From Russula earlei (taxonomy: Eukaryota > Basidiomycota > Agaricomycetes > Russulales > Russulaceae): a DNA stretch of 64,000 bases. Shown one piece after another: positions 18,937-31,033 of the stretch (position 1 is its first letter; each line of letters starts with the position of its first letter). The position numbers were made by a program, and so were the translations under genes. The notes below the pieces were generated by a model. That model saw only the letters and a list, made by a program, of their open reading frames with translations. It ran no database searches and had not been told where the DNA came from. The DNA is taken from contig JAGFNK010000164.1 of NCBI GenBank assembly GCA_025769875.1, forward strand, positions 40,674 to 104,673. Reading direction: 5' to 3'.

Positions 18937-21921
18937 CTTATAGTGGACATTGGACAAGATGATCTAATCCTAGGATACCCCTTCCTCAAATCAACAAACC
19001 CCAAAATTAATTGGGCCAAAGGGACATTAATAGGAAGGATAGTCCTATCTGGAGACAAAGAGACACCAGAATGGATAAGAAACATCGCTGAATGGGAAGA
19101 AGGGGACGAACTTTGGATGCAAACCCAACTACAAAAGACTACAATTGCCCAACAATTGGCAGAATCTCACATGGAATCAAAACAATTAACCTGGCAACAA
19201 ATAGTTCCCCCTCAGTATCATGCCTACAGCCAAGTCTTCATGGAACTAGAGTCAGAAAGATTCCCCGGACCAAGAAAATGGGACCATGCCATTGATCTCA
19301 AACCTGATGCCCCCACAACAATCAATTGTAGAGTATATCCTCTATCACCCAAAGAAAAAGAGGAACAAGGAAAATTCCTGGAACAAAACCTATGATTGAA
19401 ACAAATTAGAAGATCCAACTCACCATATGCAAGTGGCTTCTTCTTAATCAAAAAAAAGGATGGTAAATTCTGACCAGTACAAGACTACAGAAATTTAAAC
19501 AAATAGACAATACCCAACGTCTACCCACTTCCTTTAATCCCAGAGTTAATACACGCCCTAGCTGGCAAAGAACTCTTCACCAAGTTTGACATTAGATGGG
19601 GCTACAACAACATTAGGATTAAAGAAGGAGACAAATGGAAAGCCGCTTTCAAAACCAGTGATGGACTGTTCGAACCAACAGTAATGTTCTTTGGACTAAC
19701 TAACTCCCCAGCAACCTTCCAAACTATGATGGACAACATTTTTCAAGAAGAGCTCACCCAAGGATGGCTCAAGATTTACATGGACAACATCATCATTGCC
19801 ATGAAGGACGACGAAAAAGAACATAAATTGAAAGTCAAGCACATCCTGTCAAAATTAAAACAACACAACTTGTACCTCAAGCCAGAAAAATGTCAATTCC
19901 ACAAAAGAAGTTGAATACTTAGGAGTAATCATTGGTGAAGGAAACATCACTATGGACCCAATTAAAGTCAAAGGAATCAAAGACTGGCCCATGCCAAAAA
20001 CATTAAAAGAAGTCTGAAGTTTCTTAGGATTCTGCAACTTCTACCGCAACTTCATTTCAAATGTCTCAATAAATGCCAGACCCCTTAATGATCTAACAAA
20101 AAAGAACAGACAATGGGAATGGACACCCAAGGAAGAACTGGCATTCCAAACGCTAAAAGACACATGTGTATCCTATCCAGTCCTATGACCCCAGATTGGA
20201 CTAAACAATTCATTCTCGATACTGATGCATCAGAATTTGCTGTAGGAGCAGTCATTTCCCAAGAACACAAAGATGGACTTCATCCTATAGCATTCTATTT
20301 AAGAACATTACTAGACTCAGAAAGAAACTACGATGCACATGATAAAGAATTAGCTGCCATTATATTCGGGCTAAAAAGTGGTCGACCATTCTTCTTAGGC
20401 GCAGAACAACCAGTTAGAATAAGAACAGATCACAAAAATCTCACATACTTAAAAGAACCATAAAAACTAACTGGATGACAAGCAAGATGGATGCAATATA
20501 TGCAGGGACTTCAATATAACCATGGAACATGTCCCTGGACACACCCATACCATTGCCGACACTCTTTCTCATCAAAAAGACCTTAACAAAGGGGTAGAAG
20601 AACAAAAAACTACCCTCCTCTCACCTGAAAGTTTTACACAAAAAATCTATCTACCTGATAAACCAGATAAACGACGAGAAATTTTACAACAATTCCACAA
20701 CACCCCACCTGCAGGACACCCCAGAATAGCCAACACTTGGGACTTAGTCAAACAACACTAAGAAGGACCTAGACTATGACAATCCGTAGAACAGTATGTC
20801 AAAGGCTGCGCCAAGTGCCAAGAATCCAAAACCAATATACCCAGAAAGAAAGCCACTACCTTCTTCATCGATACACATGTTGAACAAGGCCCCTTTCAAT
20901 ACGTATCGATGGACCTGATTATGGACCTACCCAAATCTGATGGATTCAACAGCATCCTCACTATTGTCGACCAAGGATGCTCTAAGGCAACAAAGTTCAT
21001 TCCATGCAACAAAACAATCAACGGAACAGGTGTTGCACACGAGTATCTAAAACACCTCGTGCCCTGGTTCAGCATCCCAAAAAGAATCATATCTGACAGA
21101 GACTTCCGATTCGCATCAAACTTCTCCACAGCCCTATGCAAGAGTCTAGGCATCAAACAAAACATGTCAACTGTGTTCCACCCTCAAACTGACGGACAAA
21201 CCGAAAGAATGAAAGCTTGGCTGGAACAATACCTAAGACCCTGGACCACAACCCATCCACACTCTTGGGCAAAAATGCTCCCCATTGCAGAATATGCACA
21301 CAATTCATGGAAACACAAGGTGTCACAACGATCACCACATGAACTCCTCATGGGATTCAAACCCCAGATCAACATAAACCTTGAGGACAACAATGTTCCC
21401 ACCTCCACCGATCGCCTCAGAGAACTAGAACAATCTAGACGTGATGCACAACAACTTTTAGAACGTAAACAACAACCCTAAGACCTGACATCCTGGAAAT
21501 GAAAGAAGGAACCCTTGTATGATTAGAAGGCAAAAACCTCAAAACACGAGGAAATTGCAAACTTACACCCAAATGATATGGACCCTTTCCCATCATCAAA
21601 AGAATTTCCAAAGTCGCCTACCAGCTCCAACTTCCACCGTCTATGAAAATACACAACATTTTCCATGTCAACCTACTCCTGCCATACATAGAAATGGAGG
21701 AATATGGTGCACCATTTACACGACCCCCTCCGATCATTGATAACGAAGAAGAATACAAAATCAAAGCCATTCTAGATGCCAGAAGGTTTGGACAAACACG
21801 TAAACTTCAATATCTCATACATTGGAAAGGTTACCCAGCATCAGATGACTCATGGGTCAACCACCACAACCTCAACACCCCAGAACTTCTCAAAGAATTC
21901 TACTCTGCTATAGCTGGATGA
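18937..21921 (+). pseudogene. Element C pol: protease end, RT, RNase H, integrase, chromodomain
   Basis: Continues the protease after the element D insertion (IVDIGQDDLILGYPFLKST at about 18937-18990). It then shows the RT (YASGFFLIKKKDGKF, WGYNNIRIKEGDKWKAAF), a catalytic box that reads YMDN (near 19780), RNase H (LDTDASEFAVGAVISQE; DHKNLTYLKEP), integrase (MDLIMDLPKSDGFNSILTIVDQG; FHPQTDGQTERMKAWLEQYL) and a chromodomain (EEYKIKAILDARRFGQTRKLQYLIHWKGYPASDDSWV). At least eight premature stops interrupt it, several at codons that are CGA, CAA or TGG in element D. It is non-functional. Confidence 0.9.
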
Positions 21922-21995
21922 CCCAACGCATAAAAGTATTGCTATCCCCAACCAACATTCCCCACCGCTCTTTCCTTCTCCTCAAACATTCCAAC

Positions 21996-23695
21996 ATGTC
22001 CTTCAATTCTAACTCACCCACTGCCTCCTCCGCTACCCTTGTCCCCACTTGTTAAGATCAGATTGATCTTATCGCTGACTCTTAGTGAAAGAGTTCCTTG
22101 ATATAGTTCAAGCACTAGACTTCAATCCCTTTGATATTATCTCAGGAAGAATAGATGTAAGAGAAGAGAGGGGCCTCTTTCACTTAGAGTTCTTCAATAG
22201 ACTGTGTAGAGAATTTGACAAGATGAATAGTTCTTGTTTGAGAGAGTAAGTCGAGCGTAAGGCTCGACTTCTCAGTACCACAGACTATTTATATGATATC
22301 TCCACAACTACTGATCCGATTCGCACAAAACTTGGGGTGCACATAGCTGAGAACTAGTAGTATCCAAATATGTAGAGCGCAATTTGAGAATGTCAGAAAT
22401 GACTCACACGTGAGTCATTCTTTCCTAGTATCTGTCATCAGTCAGTAAGTAGTGAGTAAGCCATTACCGATCAATCAGTAAGCGGATCAATAAGCGATCA
22501 CTAAGCAAGATGAATCAGCACATATGAGTAAACAGAAATGAGTCACCAGAGCATAGGTAAGCAAATGAAAACAAGGAGACACAAGAATCCTAACACCACT
22601 CCCCCATACTCTCCAACCCTCATTCCTCTACCAATCTCTAGGGAACCATCCCCGTCCATGACCGCAACTATCAACACCTGACTTCTGGTACAATGGGCTG
22701 CATGACACGCAGCAATGATAGCACAAGCCCAGGAACTCTGGCATGAAGAGAACCTACCTACCATACTATGAGCCTTTGGCAATTGCTCTCCTACCAGAGG
22801 AACTAACTCCCCAATAGCTCGCAGTCCATCCTACCATGTCTGCTCTCCCTCCCCCGATCCCATTCCTAATCCTCCTCAACTTGACATGCCTGCTCCTCAG
22901 CAACCAATGAACCTCACCCTTCTCAACGAAAACTTCATCCCAATAACACCACCTGACAACAACATTCCTCCCCCTGCCTATACAACACCCATAGCCCCTG
23001 GAATGGATGCCCTGGCCAAACTACGAGAATTAGGAGACGGCTGGATGGAAGGAAACCTAGGACTCGACATCTTAATTCCTGACCCAGGAAATGAAGATGA
23101 TACCATTCCCCCATGGTTTGTCCTGCCTGACCTAACTAACAGGTTCCCATCAGTCATTGCAACATATGGTCCTGGTTGCCCTACTCATCAAATCTCAGTT
23201 CGAGCTCATGCTAATCCCTACCCCCATCCTCTTCTCACAACAAAAGACACCTTCTTGTTTTGAGAAGGACTCAGACACACTAAAGCTGTGAACAAAGCCC
23301 TTACTTTCGAGGAAGACTTGTCCCTTGAAGCCAAAGTCCTTCGTTATCGGTTCACCATCAAAAGGCACAACAGATGGCCAATCAACTGGTCACAGCTAGA
23401 GGATGTTATCATGATATGCTATGGGAGATTCGAGACAGCAAGGTCAAATTGGCAAGAGCCAACACCAAAATCCAACTCGAACCCAGAATTCTCTTCCAAT
23501 CCATGCCACAGCTCACCAAACAAGAACACAAGGACGCCAAGGAAGCTATCCTCGATCCATGGTATCAATTCTCCCCTCGTACCACAGACAAATGTTCTTG
23601 GTGTCTTGACGGTGGACACAACACTGTCGACTGTCCCAAAAATCATGACCTGCGTCCTCTGCAACTGTCATGGACATAGAGCTGATCTCTGTAGA
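21996..23695 (+). pseudogene. Element C third ORF (two CCHC knuckles), split by a solo LTR
   Basis: Homologue of the element D third ORF. The start is at 21996, 75 nt after the chromodomain stop. The first 54 nt lie before the solo LTR 22050-22595 and the remainder after it. Conserved blocks are LDILIPDPGNEDDTIPPWF, FPSVIATYGPGCPTHQISV, the EEDLSLEAKVLRYRFTIK region and the knuckles CSWCLDGGHNTVDC and CVLCNCHGHRADLC. The two knuckles lie in different frames, so a frameshift separates them. Conservation of the same residues in two diverged elements argues that this was a real gene. Confidence 0.75.
22050..22595 (+). repeat. Solo LTR in the third ORF of element C
   Basis: A 546-bp block beginning TGTTAAGATCAG and ending GAATCCTAACA, with an exact target duplication CCACT (22045-22049 and 22596-22600). 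It is the same family as 9539-10023 but in opposite orientation. No internal region remains. Confidence 0.9.
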
Positions 23696-23821
23696 ATTCC
23701 ACACAAACAGTGCAAACTGCACAAGATATGTCAAGTCCCCCAAGATCAGCTTCACTATCATACCCACCGGTGCATTTCCAACATTCACCCCTATGAAGGT
23801 TAGACCTTAACAGGGGGGTAA

Positions 23822-24313
23822 TGTCACAAGAACTGGTACATCAGACCGGACTGGCAACCAGATAAGCCTACCCGGACATGTCTCAAGTTTCCCACATATT
23901 TTATGACTTACTTAGCCTCGCATGTACCAGACATTTCCCGCATGTTCCAGTACGATTGCCTCACTGTTACCTTGTGAGTACTATATGATATAGTATTCTG
24001 TATGTATATAAGACTGCCATTTGATGAGAACAAGCCTCAAGCTTGTTCTCCTGTGAAATACACTGGATACTCGCTTTGGATCTTGTAGGCTTGCAAGTAC
24101 TCAAGCAATCATCTCTAAAAGTATCTCAATCCTCTAAGTCTTCAAATGCGAAGACTTATCATCTCTCTTCCCTCTCCATGGAACATAAGTACTTTGGCAT
24201 TGTCGTCTCCAAGATCCCTGAAACTCACGAAGGACTTAGTGCCTCGCTCGACTCTCTACGTTCATCTCGCATGTGAACTGATTTGTCAGCAACACCGCCC
24301 CCGGTTGGTGACA
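23822..24313 (+). repeat. 3' LTR of element C
   Basis: A 492-bp partner of 8449-8941. It is preceded by the polypurine tract at about 23808-23820 and followed by the target duplication AAGAG (24314-24318). It retains the TATA box and the AAGCTTGTTCT self-primer. Confidence 0.9.
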
Positions 24314-24318
24314 AAGAG

Positions 24319-25250
24319 AGCCATTGGCTCCCTGTAGTGCTGGGACCAGGGCGATTGGAGGGGCCTGAGCAGCAACTGGGGGGGCCTGGGTGGCAATCTG
24401 GGGAGCTTGTGCAACAACTTGGGGTTGGGCTGCCATGGTAGGTTCAGGGGGGTTCTGTGGTTTGGGTTCTGTGGTTTAGGTTCTGTGGTTTCAATTAGTT
24501 CCTGATTTTCAGGAAGATTATCTGTTTCTAGTTCAGGAGATTCAAAGGGTGTCTGGGGTTCTGGGGGATTCTGTGGTTCTAATTCAGGAGGTTCAGGAGA
24601 GTTGCCTTCTGATTCTGATGATGTTTCTTAAAGAGGGTCGTCCTTCCTCCAATAACCTAACCCAAGGCTGTTCCTGATGAGTTCTAGGTCCTGATGAGTG
24701 TAGAGCTGTCCTCTTCTGAGTTGTAGCTCAAACCAGTGGTTTTTGATAAATTCAACCGGTAGTTCCTTGTCATTTTCAGTGGTAACATAGCAGAGGAAGG
24801 TGTGGAAGCTGTCCCAAGTGGCAGTTCCAACAATGTGTTGGGGGAGGTCTGGGGAGGGTCTAGGTTGAATATGGATCCAGCAGTTTGGTGGTAGTTCAAG
24901 GTTGAACTCCAGAGTGGAGTAAGGGAAGCTTAGCTTGTGTTACAGCATCATGGCCACTAGAGCATTAGCTCAGGGTTCAGTGGGGCCAAGTCCCTGTGAC
25001 TTGGTTCAAGGGTTCAGTGGGGCCAGCTCAAAGAGACCGGATCAAGGGTTTAGCATCTCAAGATTAAGTCAAGATGACCTAATCCATAGACAGAGTCGAT
25101 CTTCTGGTAATTTCACAGAAGGGGAGGACAATGATAGAGCAAGAGAGGAGCAAGAGGAACACAAGGGTTCCTCCTAGTGTGTTGATGTCAAGCAAGGTAT
25201 AAGCCAGCACAAGCAAGTTGTGATTTGAGAGGAGAGTACAGGGCAAGGGA
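24319..25250 (-). pseudogene. Element B gag, N-terminal part and leader
   Basis: Minus-strand remnant upstream of the element C insertion. It contains a Gln/Ala/Pro-rich stretch (repeated QAPPVAAQAPP-like units, about 24320-24440), Gly/Ser/Pro-rich degenerate repeats (plus-strand GGTTCTGTGGTTT units near 24450-24500), and a conserved-looking segment (about 24680-24900). It joins 8443 on the other side of element C. From about 24900 to 25250 only a leader-like, repeat-containing sequence was seen. Confidence 0.55.
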
Positions 25251-25537
25251 TGTGACAGGAAATGAGACAAAGCTAAGCTTGGGGCATTACCCAGCTTCTA
25301 CAGGCGCTTAAATACTGTATGTAGCGAGGCTGTACAGTACTATATGTGGAACAATAGATAAAAGGTGAGCCAATGGCAAAAAGGGATCAACAACAGGTGA
25401 AACACAAGAAGGTGAAGCAACAGCTGTCAATCAACATCAAGGGATGAAATGGCAACCAAAGGGATGAGGGTGACAGAAGAGAACAATAAGACAACAAGGG
25501 AATTAGGAAGGGACCAAAAGGAGGGTAAATCATAACA
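25251..25537 (-). repeat. LTR of element B (5' side)
   Basis: A 287-bp block with plus-strand ends TGTGACAGG and ATCATAACA, matching 5920-6273. It marks the upstream boundary of element B, so B originally spanned from here to the element A junction, with C inserted into its gag. Confidence 0.7.
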
Positions 25538-27601
25538 CCCCTTGTTCCCAAGGTACTCCTTCAAGACTGCCTTGTTTAAAGCCCCTTCACCACACTGGCC
25601 TCTAGTCTTTGCCTTTGCCTCTTGCAACATGTACCAGTCCCCATTTGGTACCTCCTCATTGTTTGGCTTGTCCTCTTGTTCAACACCACCTACACCACAT
25701 ACCGTCTGTTCTGACCCTTGCCCACCTGCTCCTCAGTCCTTAGTGATCAGCAGTATGTGTCTTGATAGGAGCTTATATACTAGCTACAAGTCTGAGTATG
25801 AACTACAGAAAATAACTCAGACTCTTTAGACTGCTCCAATTGGATTCAAGGGGCATAAACTTGTTGTGTCAGACCTGTAGGTGACTCAGGACAATTAGCA
25901 AGACTGTTGAGCAATAATATCATAATAATATCACTTATGAAGTGCTTAGTGAGCATATGAGGTCATAGTGGAGTTGCTCAGTCAGCCATGATGTCACTGG
26001 CACTTTATGACATCATGCAGATCATTCTAGGAGGTCTAAGAGTCCTTCCAGTGTTTCAGGACCTAGTGGCTGAGTGGCCATGTGGCTGGCACATGGTGGG
26101 TTACCCAAATAGGGAGGAGGGTGTCCAAGCAAGCCACAGGGACTTGGAGGGTGAGGATTTATGCCTGCAGAGAGGAGCAGTCATTGGAAATAGAGGTGGA
26201 TAGGCAATATAAAGTGAGAGAAGCTTCTTTGAGTGAAATAGGATGATCCATGGCCAGGATTTGGCCTTGGTTCACAACATCAACCTTCCTTGACAGCATG
26301 AATTTAATTTTATCATGTGCTATGCATGACATTTGTGTGTAAGTGAGATTAGCAATTCCAATTTCATGGTCATGCTTGCTTGCATATTGTCTGAGAATGG
26401 TAGCATAAGATTTGATGACTATTCAGCAATGGCAACCCATCTTCTTGAACTCAGATCTCTGTGTGCAATTGGGGTGCTTCTTTACATAACTCAAAGCTCC
26501 CCCAGATAGTTGGCAGGAACAGGCAAAAACCTTCCTTGTCCATCCCTGCCCATGCTCAGTGCTGGATGTAATCAATTTAATTGAGTGAGCAAGTTCTTCT
26601 TGCTGGTGCCATGAGTCAAAATCAGCTGCTGTCAGCCATTCCTTGAGTATTCACTGTGCTCCCAGTCATAGTTGAGTCCTCCCCTCTTTCCAGAATTGGC
26701 AGTGATCCGAAAACATTGTGTTGCAAAAGGGGCACTCAGGCTGGAATGGGCAGATGATGTGGATGGCACTTCAATCAATTGGAAACAAGATTGCATTTCT
26801 TTTTTTTTTGGTAGGGGAAAAAGGTAAGGAGTTATCTTATTATTAACTCACTTATTTAACTAAATTACATCTGTTAATGCATGATTGAAGTCCAAATTCT
26901 CTTGCCAACACAATTGCCTTTTATGGTAATTCAACCCACCACAAAAAGTCAAAGACTCCCTCTGTTCATCCCATTCATTCTGCCACAATTTCAACCACCA
27001 CAATTTTGTTAACAAGTAAATCCTTATCATAAAATAATTATATCAATTTTTGGAATTGTATGTAAAGATGTTCAAACACTGCTCTACTGACAAAGTCTGA
27101 TAGTCCAGATTTGAATGTCACAAGGTGCAAAATTCCAAAGACTACTCCTGTCACTCAAGTGACTCCAGAAAACTCCACAGTTCAAATTCTGTCAAAACAT
27201 CATTGCCAAATGGGGCCTAAGCAGTTCCCCACGACAGTCACGCATACGCCTATTAACATTAGAACGTCATGCCTAACTATCACCATCTGAATGCGGCGTT
27301 GTTGTGCCTAGAAATCGGAATCGCGATTAATCTCCGTAATATTTCATATCGGTCGAAACAAACAGTGTTTCTAAGCCATACACAAAATTTCGGTCGTAAG
27401 TGCTCGAATGATTTTATCCCAAGCAAAGTGTTGTATACCGAATTCAGTATCTTGATCTCATCGCTGTGTATGATAGAAGTTCGAATCAACGCGAGGCTAG
27501 CGCTGCTTCTCAAAGGGATACCATTGTGGCCTTTCATGAAGTGGAATTAATGGACATTGAACAAAGACAATCGAAGGGGACATACATCAGCTAGAGGCAC
27601 G
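25538..27601. other. Gene-free degenerate DNA between the transposon stack and VPS74
   Basis: No convincing coding region was found. The first 250 bp have a pyrimidine-rich texture with weak resemblance to the end of the solo LTR at 2640-2780 (for example TACTCCTT, CACACTGGCCTCT), so it may be an old LTR. A 9-bp perfect inverted repeat ATGATGTCA/TGACATCAT occurs at 25988-25996 and 26008-26016. A poly-T run and AT-rich stretch lie at 26790-27060. The last 350 bp are ordinary-looking intergenic sequence. Confidence 0.6.
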
Positions 27602-28801
27602 TTACAGGAGGGAGTCTAGCTTGCTTAAGACCTCCAAAACGCCAGCAACGAGCTCGCATCCAGCGTCATCGTCTCCCTCAACCAATTCCTTGCGCACCTC
27701 TGCAAGCAGACCAAGCACCGCCTCGCGGCCGTTGGTGCTAGAGCTGCCCATTGCGATGCGCGGGCCCTCCCTCTTTTTGGATCCTGTGCTGCCCAAAGAA
27801 CCGGAACCAAACGGCCAGGCGGCAAACTCGGCAAGAATATCATCGCACCGCGCAAATGCCGTCTCGCGCTCCTCGTACCCGAGCCTTGCAAATGCATTGT
27901 CGAGGACACTCGCAGCGTAGGCGGAGCATGCGAGGCAAACACTCCGCAGTGCCCGCATCTGTGTTCCGGGCGCCTCAAATGCAGCTGGTGGAACGGCTGA
28001 TGTGCCGGCGGTGAGCAGAGCAACGATGCGTGAGACGACAGCGTCCTTGACGCGGAGATCGGCGACTGGGTGCGTAGCCATATCGAAGAGAAGGAAGTTG
28101 CGCTTCTCCGTGCGAAGGACACCCTTGTCCACAAGCCCCTTGGCAAGACGCTCACGGACTTGTTTTAGCTGGTAGCCAATTTTGAGTACGTTCCACGTCT
28201 CCCCTGTTAATATAAAACCATAGAATGTAAGGTGTTTAGCAGTACTGAGGGTGAGGGGACGTGCCAGATAGAAGATCAACCCATGCATTAATCGACATAC
28301 GCTCAGACTCTTGAGCCTTCATCATGCGGAGAGTCTCGTCGAGGATTGTCTCGCCTGTCTGGCGATCATCGGTGACCTCGACCAGTCGTTCCGCGAGTGG
28401 AAGTCTACGACGATTTGGATCTTTGTGAACAGCAATGCGTCGCCGGAGCGCGAGTTCGATGAGTATGCAACCACGTAATGCGTAAGAGATGTTGTCATTC
28501 CAGAATGATAAGTAACCCTGCGCTCACGTTAATGGAGGGATTGGTTCGATATAGATAAACTTGCCTGATGGTCTTTTAAACCAAGAAGCAAGACCTCCTC
28601 CATGAGCGTAAGATGAGGTATCTTCCCACCTGTCTTTGACTCTTCTTCATCCCGTTCGAGGTCGCGCGGGTCGAAGGCGATTTTGTTACCTCCGGCAAAA
28701 GCAGACCCAGCATGTGAGGCAAATAAGGATGGCGATGGTTCTGAGGATGATGCTGGACCAGTGTTGACCCTCCGCCGAGATAACCCCGAATTTTCACTCA
28801 T
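27602..28801 (-). CDS. VPS74: GOLPH3/Vps74 family Golgi phosphoinositide effector
   Basis: Exons 28801-28565, 28517-28265 and 28203-27602 give 363 residues. The family binds phosphatidylinositol 4-phosphate on Golgi membranes and retains glycosyltransferases there. Family motifs seen: [20 protein letters not shown] with [13 protein letters not shown] after intron 1, then [45 protein letters not shown] and a C-terminal [11 protein letters not shown] region. The first 60 residues are low-complexity and probably disordered. Length is close to yeast Vps74 (345). Both introns (47 and 61 nt) fit frame and protein only with GC donors (GCAAGT and GCACGT) and AG acceptors. The stop is at 27602. The gene is divergent from the tRNA gene at 28918. 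Confidence 0.93.
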
Positions 28802-28917
28802 CGCGTTGCGGTGAGCTGAATGGCAAGAAGGGCAAAGTCACTGGCAAGCAGAAGGCGTTGGCCTTTGGTAGGTATTGGTGCCGAACTATTTGTTACCGCA
28901 CAAAGTTTCCACTTATG

Positions 28918-28997
28918 GACCCCGTAGCTCAGTGGTAGAGCGTGAGATTCCAGCTTGTCGTTTCCTCAAGGTCATCCGTTCAATCCGGGTCGGGGTC
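28918..28997 (+). tRNA. tRNA-Trp (CCA) with a 9-nt intron
   Basis: The acceptor stem GACCCCG/CGGGGTC pairs perfectly. The D arm is GCTC-AGTGGTA-GAGC, the T arm ATCCG-TTCAATC-CGGGT, and the variable loop AGGTC. The anticodon stem begins TGAGA and the loop TT-CCA-G gives anticodon CCA. The molecule is 80 nt from 5' G to discriminator-minus-one, 9 nt longer than standard, and the extra CTTGTCGTT sits one base 3' of the anticodon, the canonical position of nuclear tRNA introns. With this intron the anticodon stem has four pairs plus an A31-C39 mismatch. A T-rich Pol III terminator (TTATTTTT) starts at about 29000. Confidence 0.8.
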
Positions 28998-31033
28998 AGA
29001 TTATTTTTATTATTATTGCATCACTTATCGAGCCGAAGCATCAATCTCATCTGGATTTTTTTTTATAGCACCAGTGCAACGCAATCCATCTCCTATCACC
29101 TTCGTTTTGATAGACTTCTTTTGAGGCACGGGTTTCCTGCAGGCACAGTGCAGACCAGGTGTCACGCTGTCCGTATGAGCGACTTTCCGCATGTCAATCC
29201 TGATTTACGTGCTAATTCACCAGTGAGTCACTGTAGGACGTCGAGACCAGACCGCCCGAGCAGAGAGTGAGTTGACTGACTGCTGTACGTGTCAAAGGTA
29301 TGCACGCACTCCTCTAACGTAGAATGACAACCTGAGCTACCTTGCAGCAGAACTAATTGCCCCACTCAGGATTGGAGATGAAAGTTGAACTTCCTTTCGT
29401 CTCTCCAAAGATGAGGAGCATTCAGACATAACTGATCACTGGCACTAGCAATGGGCAGGTGATGTTCACTGCGGCGCATCGTGGCACAGGTCAAAGAGGA
29501 ATGGTATGTTGGTATCGATACACAGCTCGTCGCATGGTCACGGTGTACTTGAGGTGTGCCACGTGCAGCACAACTCCCTGCTGCCTTGCAATGCCAAGGT
29601 CGCACGCGAAGCCATCTGGGTGCGGGTCAATCACCAGCACTCATGTCTTGTTGTCCCGTCAGCCCGTTGATTCCGAACTCGTCACATACACCCTACAACT
29701 ATCGACTTCGCACGTGGGAAAAGAGCCCTTGGCCGTGTATATGTATGTTTCGAGGACATGCTTTCATTCTATGGTAGGTCTCGTGAGTCAACCAGGGACT
29801 GACCTCTGCAGGACGGACGACTGACGGACGTTTCCTTGTTTCATCTCCGCATGCCACTCGCGAGAACATCACAATGTATATAACACAGTTTCTCGGATCC
29901 ACACATCTCAACACTTATCGGAACTTCACTCTGTCCTCTCTCGACTTCGGGACTTAATTTCCGTGTCACCCCGAACCCCCTGACCATCTGTCCTGCCATT
30001 GGGAATACTTATCATCCTTCACAACCTGTGATGTTTGACACGATAGTTCTGGAATATTCTCATCAGTGGGAGTAACCGATGTGACAGATACCAAGGCGAA
30101 CGAATGTTAGGTGTATCATACGTGTATGTATAGGTACGTTCCACTGCTGCTCAACAGAGTTGTGGAGAAATGTTCGATACGCAATGCGCGTGCCATGATG
30201 TACCATCAAAGTGCTCGAATTTGATTTGCGTGTTGTAATTTACCTTGACCAGGCGGTTTGTGGCCCGACTAGCAACAGATCAAAGCTGGCGACGACCGTG
30301 CGAGTGTTGGCTGGCGCTGTGTTGCCAGCCAATTTCTCACACGCCCTTTTGGCCCCTCACTATCATCCACCACTAGCGACCGCTGTGTACTGCACACTTG
30401 CGCTAATTATGATTTTTCTAGCATATTCCCAAGTTAACCTTGAAACCAACCTCCCATTCCGTCATTGCAACGTGCGTCAAGTGCTAAAACGGTGTATCCT
30501 GCCAGGTCATGGATCGTGCGATCGTCTGCTGGGGGTCCACACGTTTCTGTTTCCTGTCTGCACTCCTTCTATCTATTCGGGTAATGAAGAGTGTCCGTGT
30601 CCGACAATATGCTATGAAATAACGAATAAATAGGTAACTATCAGCCACTCAAGGAGCCGAACCGTAATTTACCATGGCACGCTTCAGCTGTGAGGAACCT
30701 CTTAACAGGCATCAGCTTTCCCATCATCCACAATTTCTCTCGAGAAATGGGGGCTCTCGAGCCACGAGGCCTCTATGAAGAAGCCGTGACATCTGACAAG
30801 GTTTCGCCTCACGCGTGCCTATAAGGCAATTTCCTCTGTGTCGAGGATGCCGACCTCACCTCCCGTGCGGCACCAGGCAGTTAACTGCGGCGTATATCTT
30901 CTCCCCCTCCATTCCTTCACGGTTCTTCTTGACTCTCAGCCCTGCAGAGCCCCATCCCAACACTCCTCTCTATTCTCAGGTTTCTTGGTCCATTACCATC
31001 TACAAGTTTTCTCCGTGGCACCACCAACGAATC
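28998..31033. other. Intergenic region without a recognised gene
   Basis: Two kilobases between the tRNA gene and the next protein gene. Several open stretches of 70-140 codons exist on both strands but none has a recognisable motif, splice pattern or composition that would support it. No transposon ends or long repeats were noticed. Confidence 0.5.

Larger units (their letters stand above)
8449..24313 (+). mobile_element. Ty3/Gypsy chromovirus element C, host of nested insertions
   Basis: Plus-strand element bounded by two 492-493-bp LTRs and an exact 5-bp target duplication AAGAG. The order is 5' LTR, self-priming site, gag, protease, RT, RNase H, integrase, chromodomain, third ORF, polypurine tract (AACAGGGGGGTAA just before 23822), 3' LTR. 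It is broken by a solo LTR at 9539-10023, by the complete element D at 11517-18931 and by a second solo LTR at 22050-22595. Many in-frame stops, mostly explained by C-to-T or G-to-A changes, and a YMDN in place of the YMDD catalytic box show it is dead. Confidence 0.95.

Noticed and set aside
24340..24640. GT-rich repeats in element B leader as telomere-like sequence
   Set aside because: The GGTTCTGTGGTTT units are few, irregular and in the middle of a retrotransposon gag leader.
30211..30633. 140-codon open frame in the region between the tRNA and the next gene
   Set aside because: No motif, no codon or splice support, and mixed composition; probably fortuitous.
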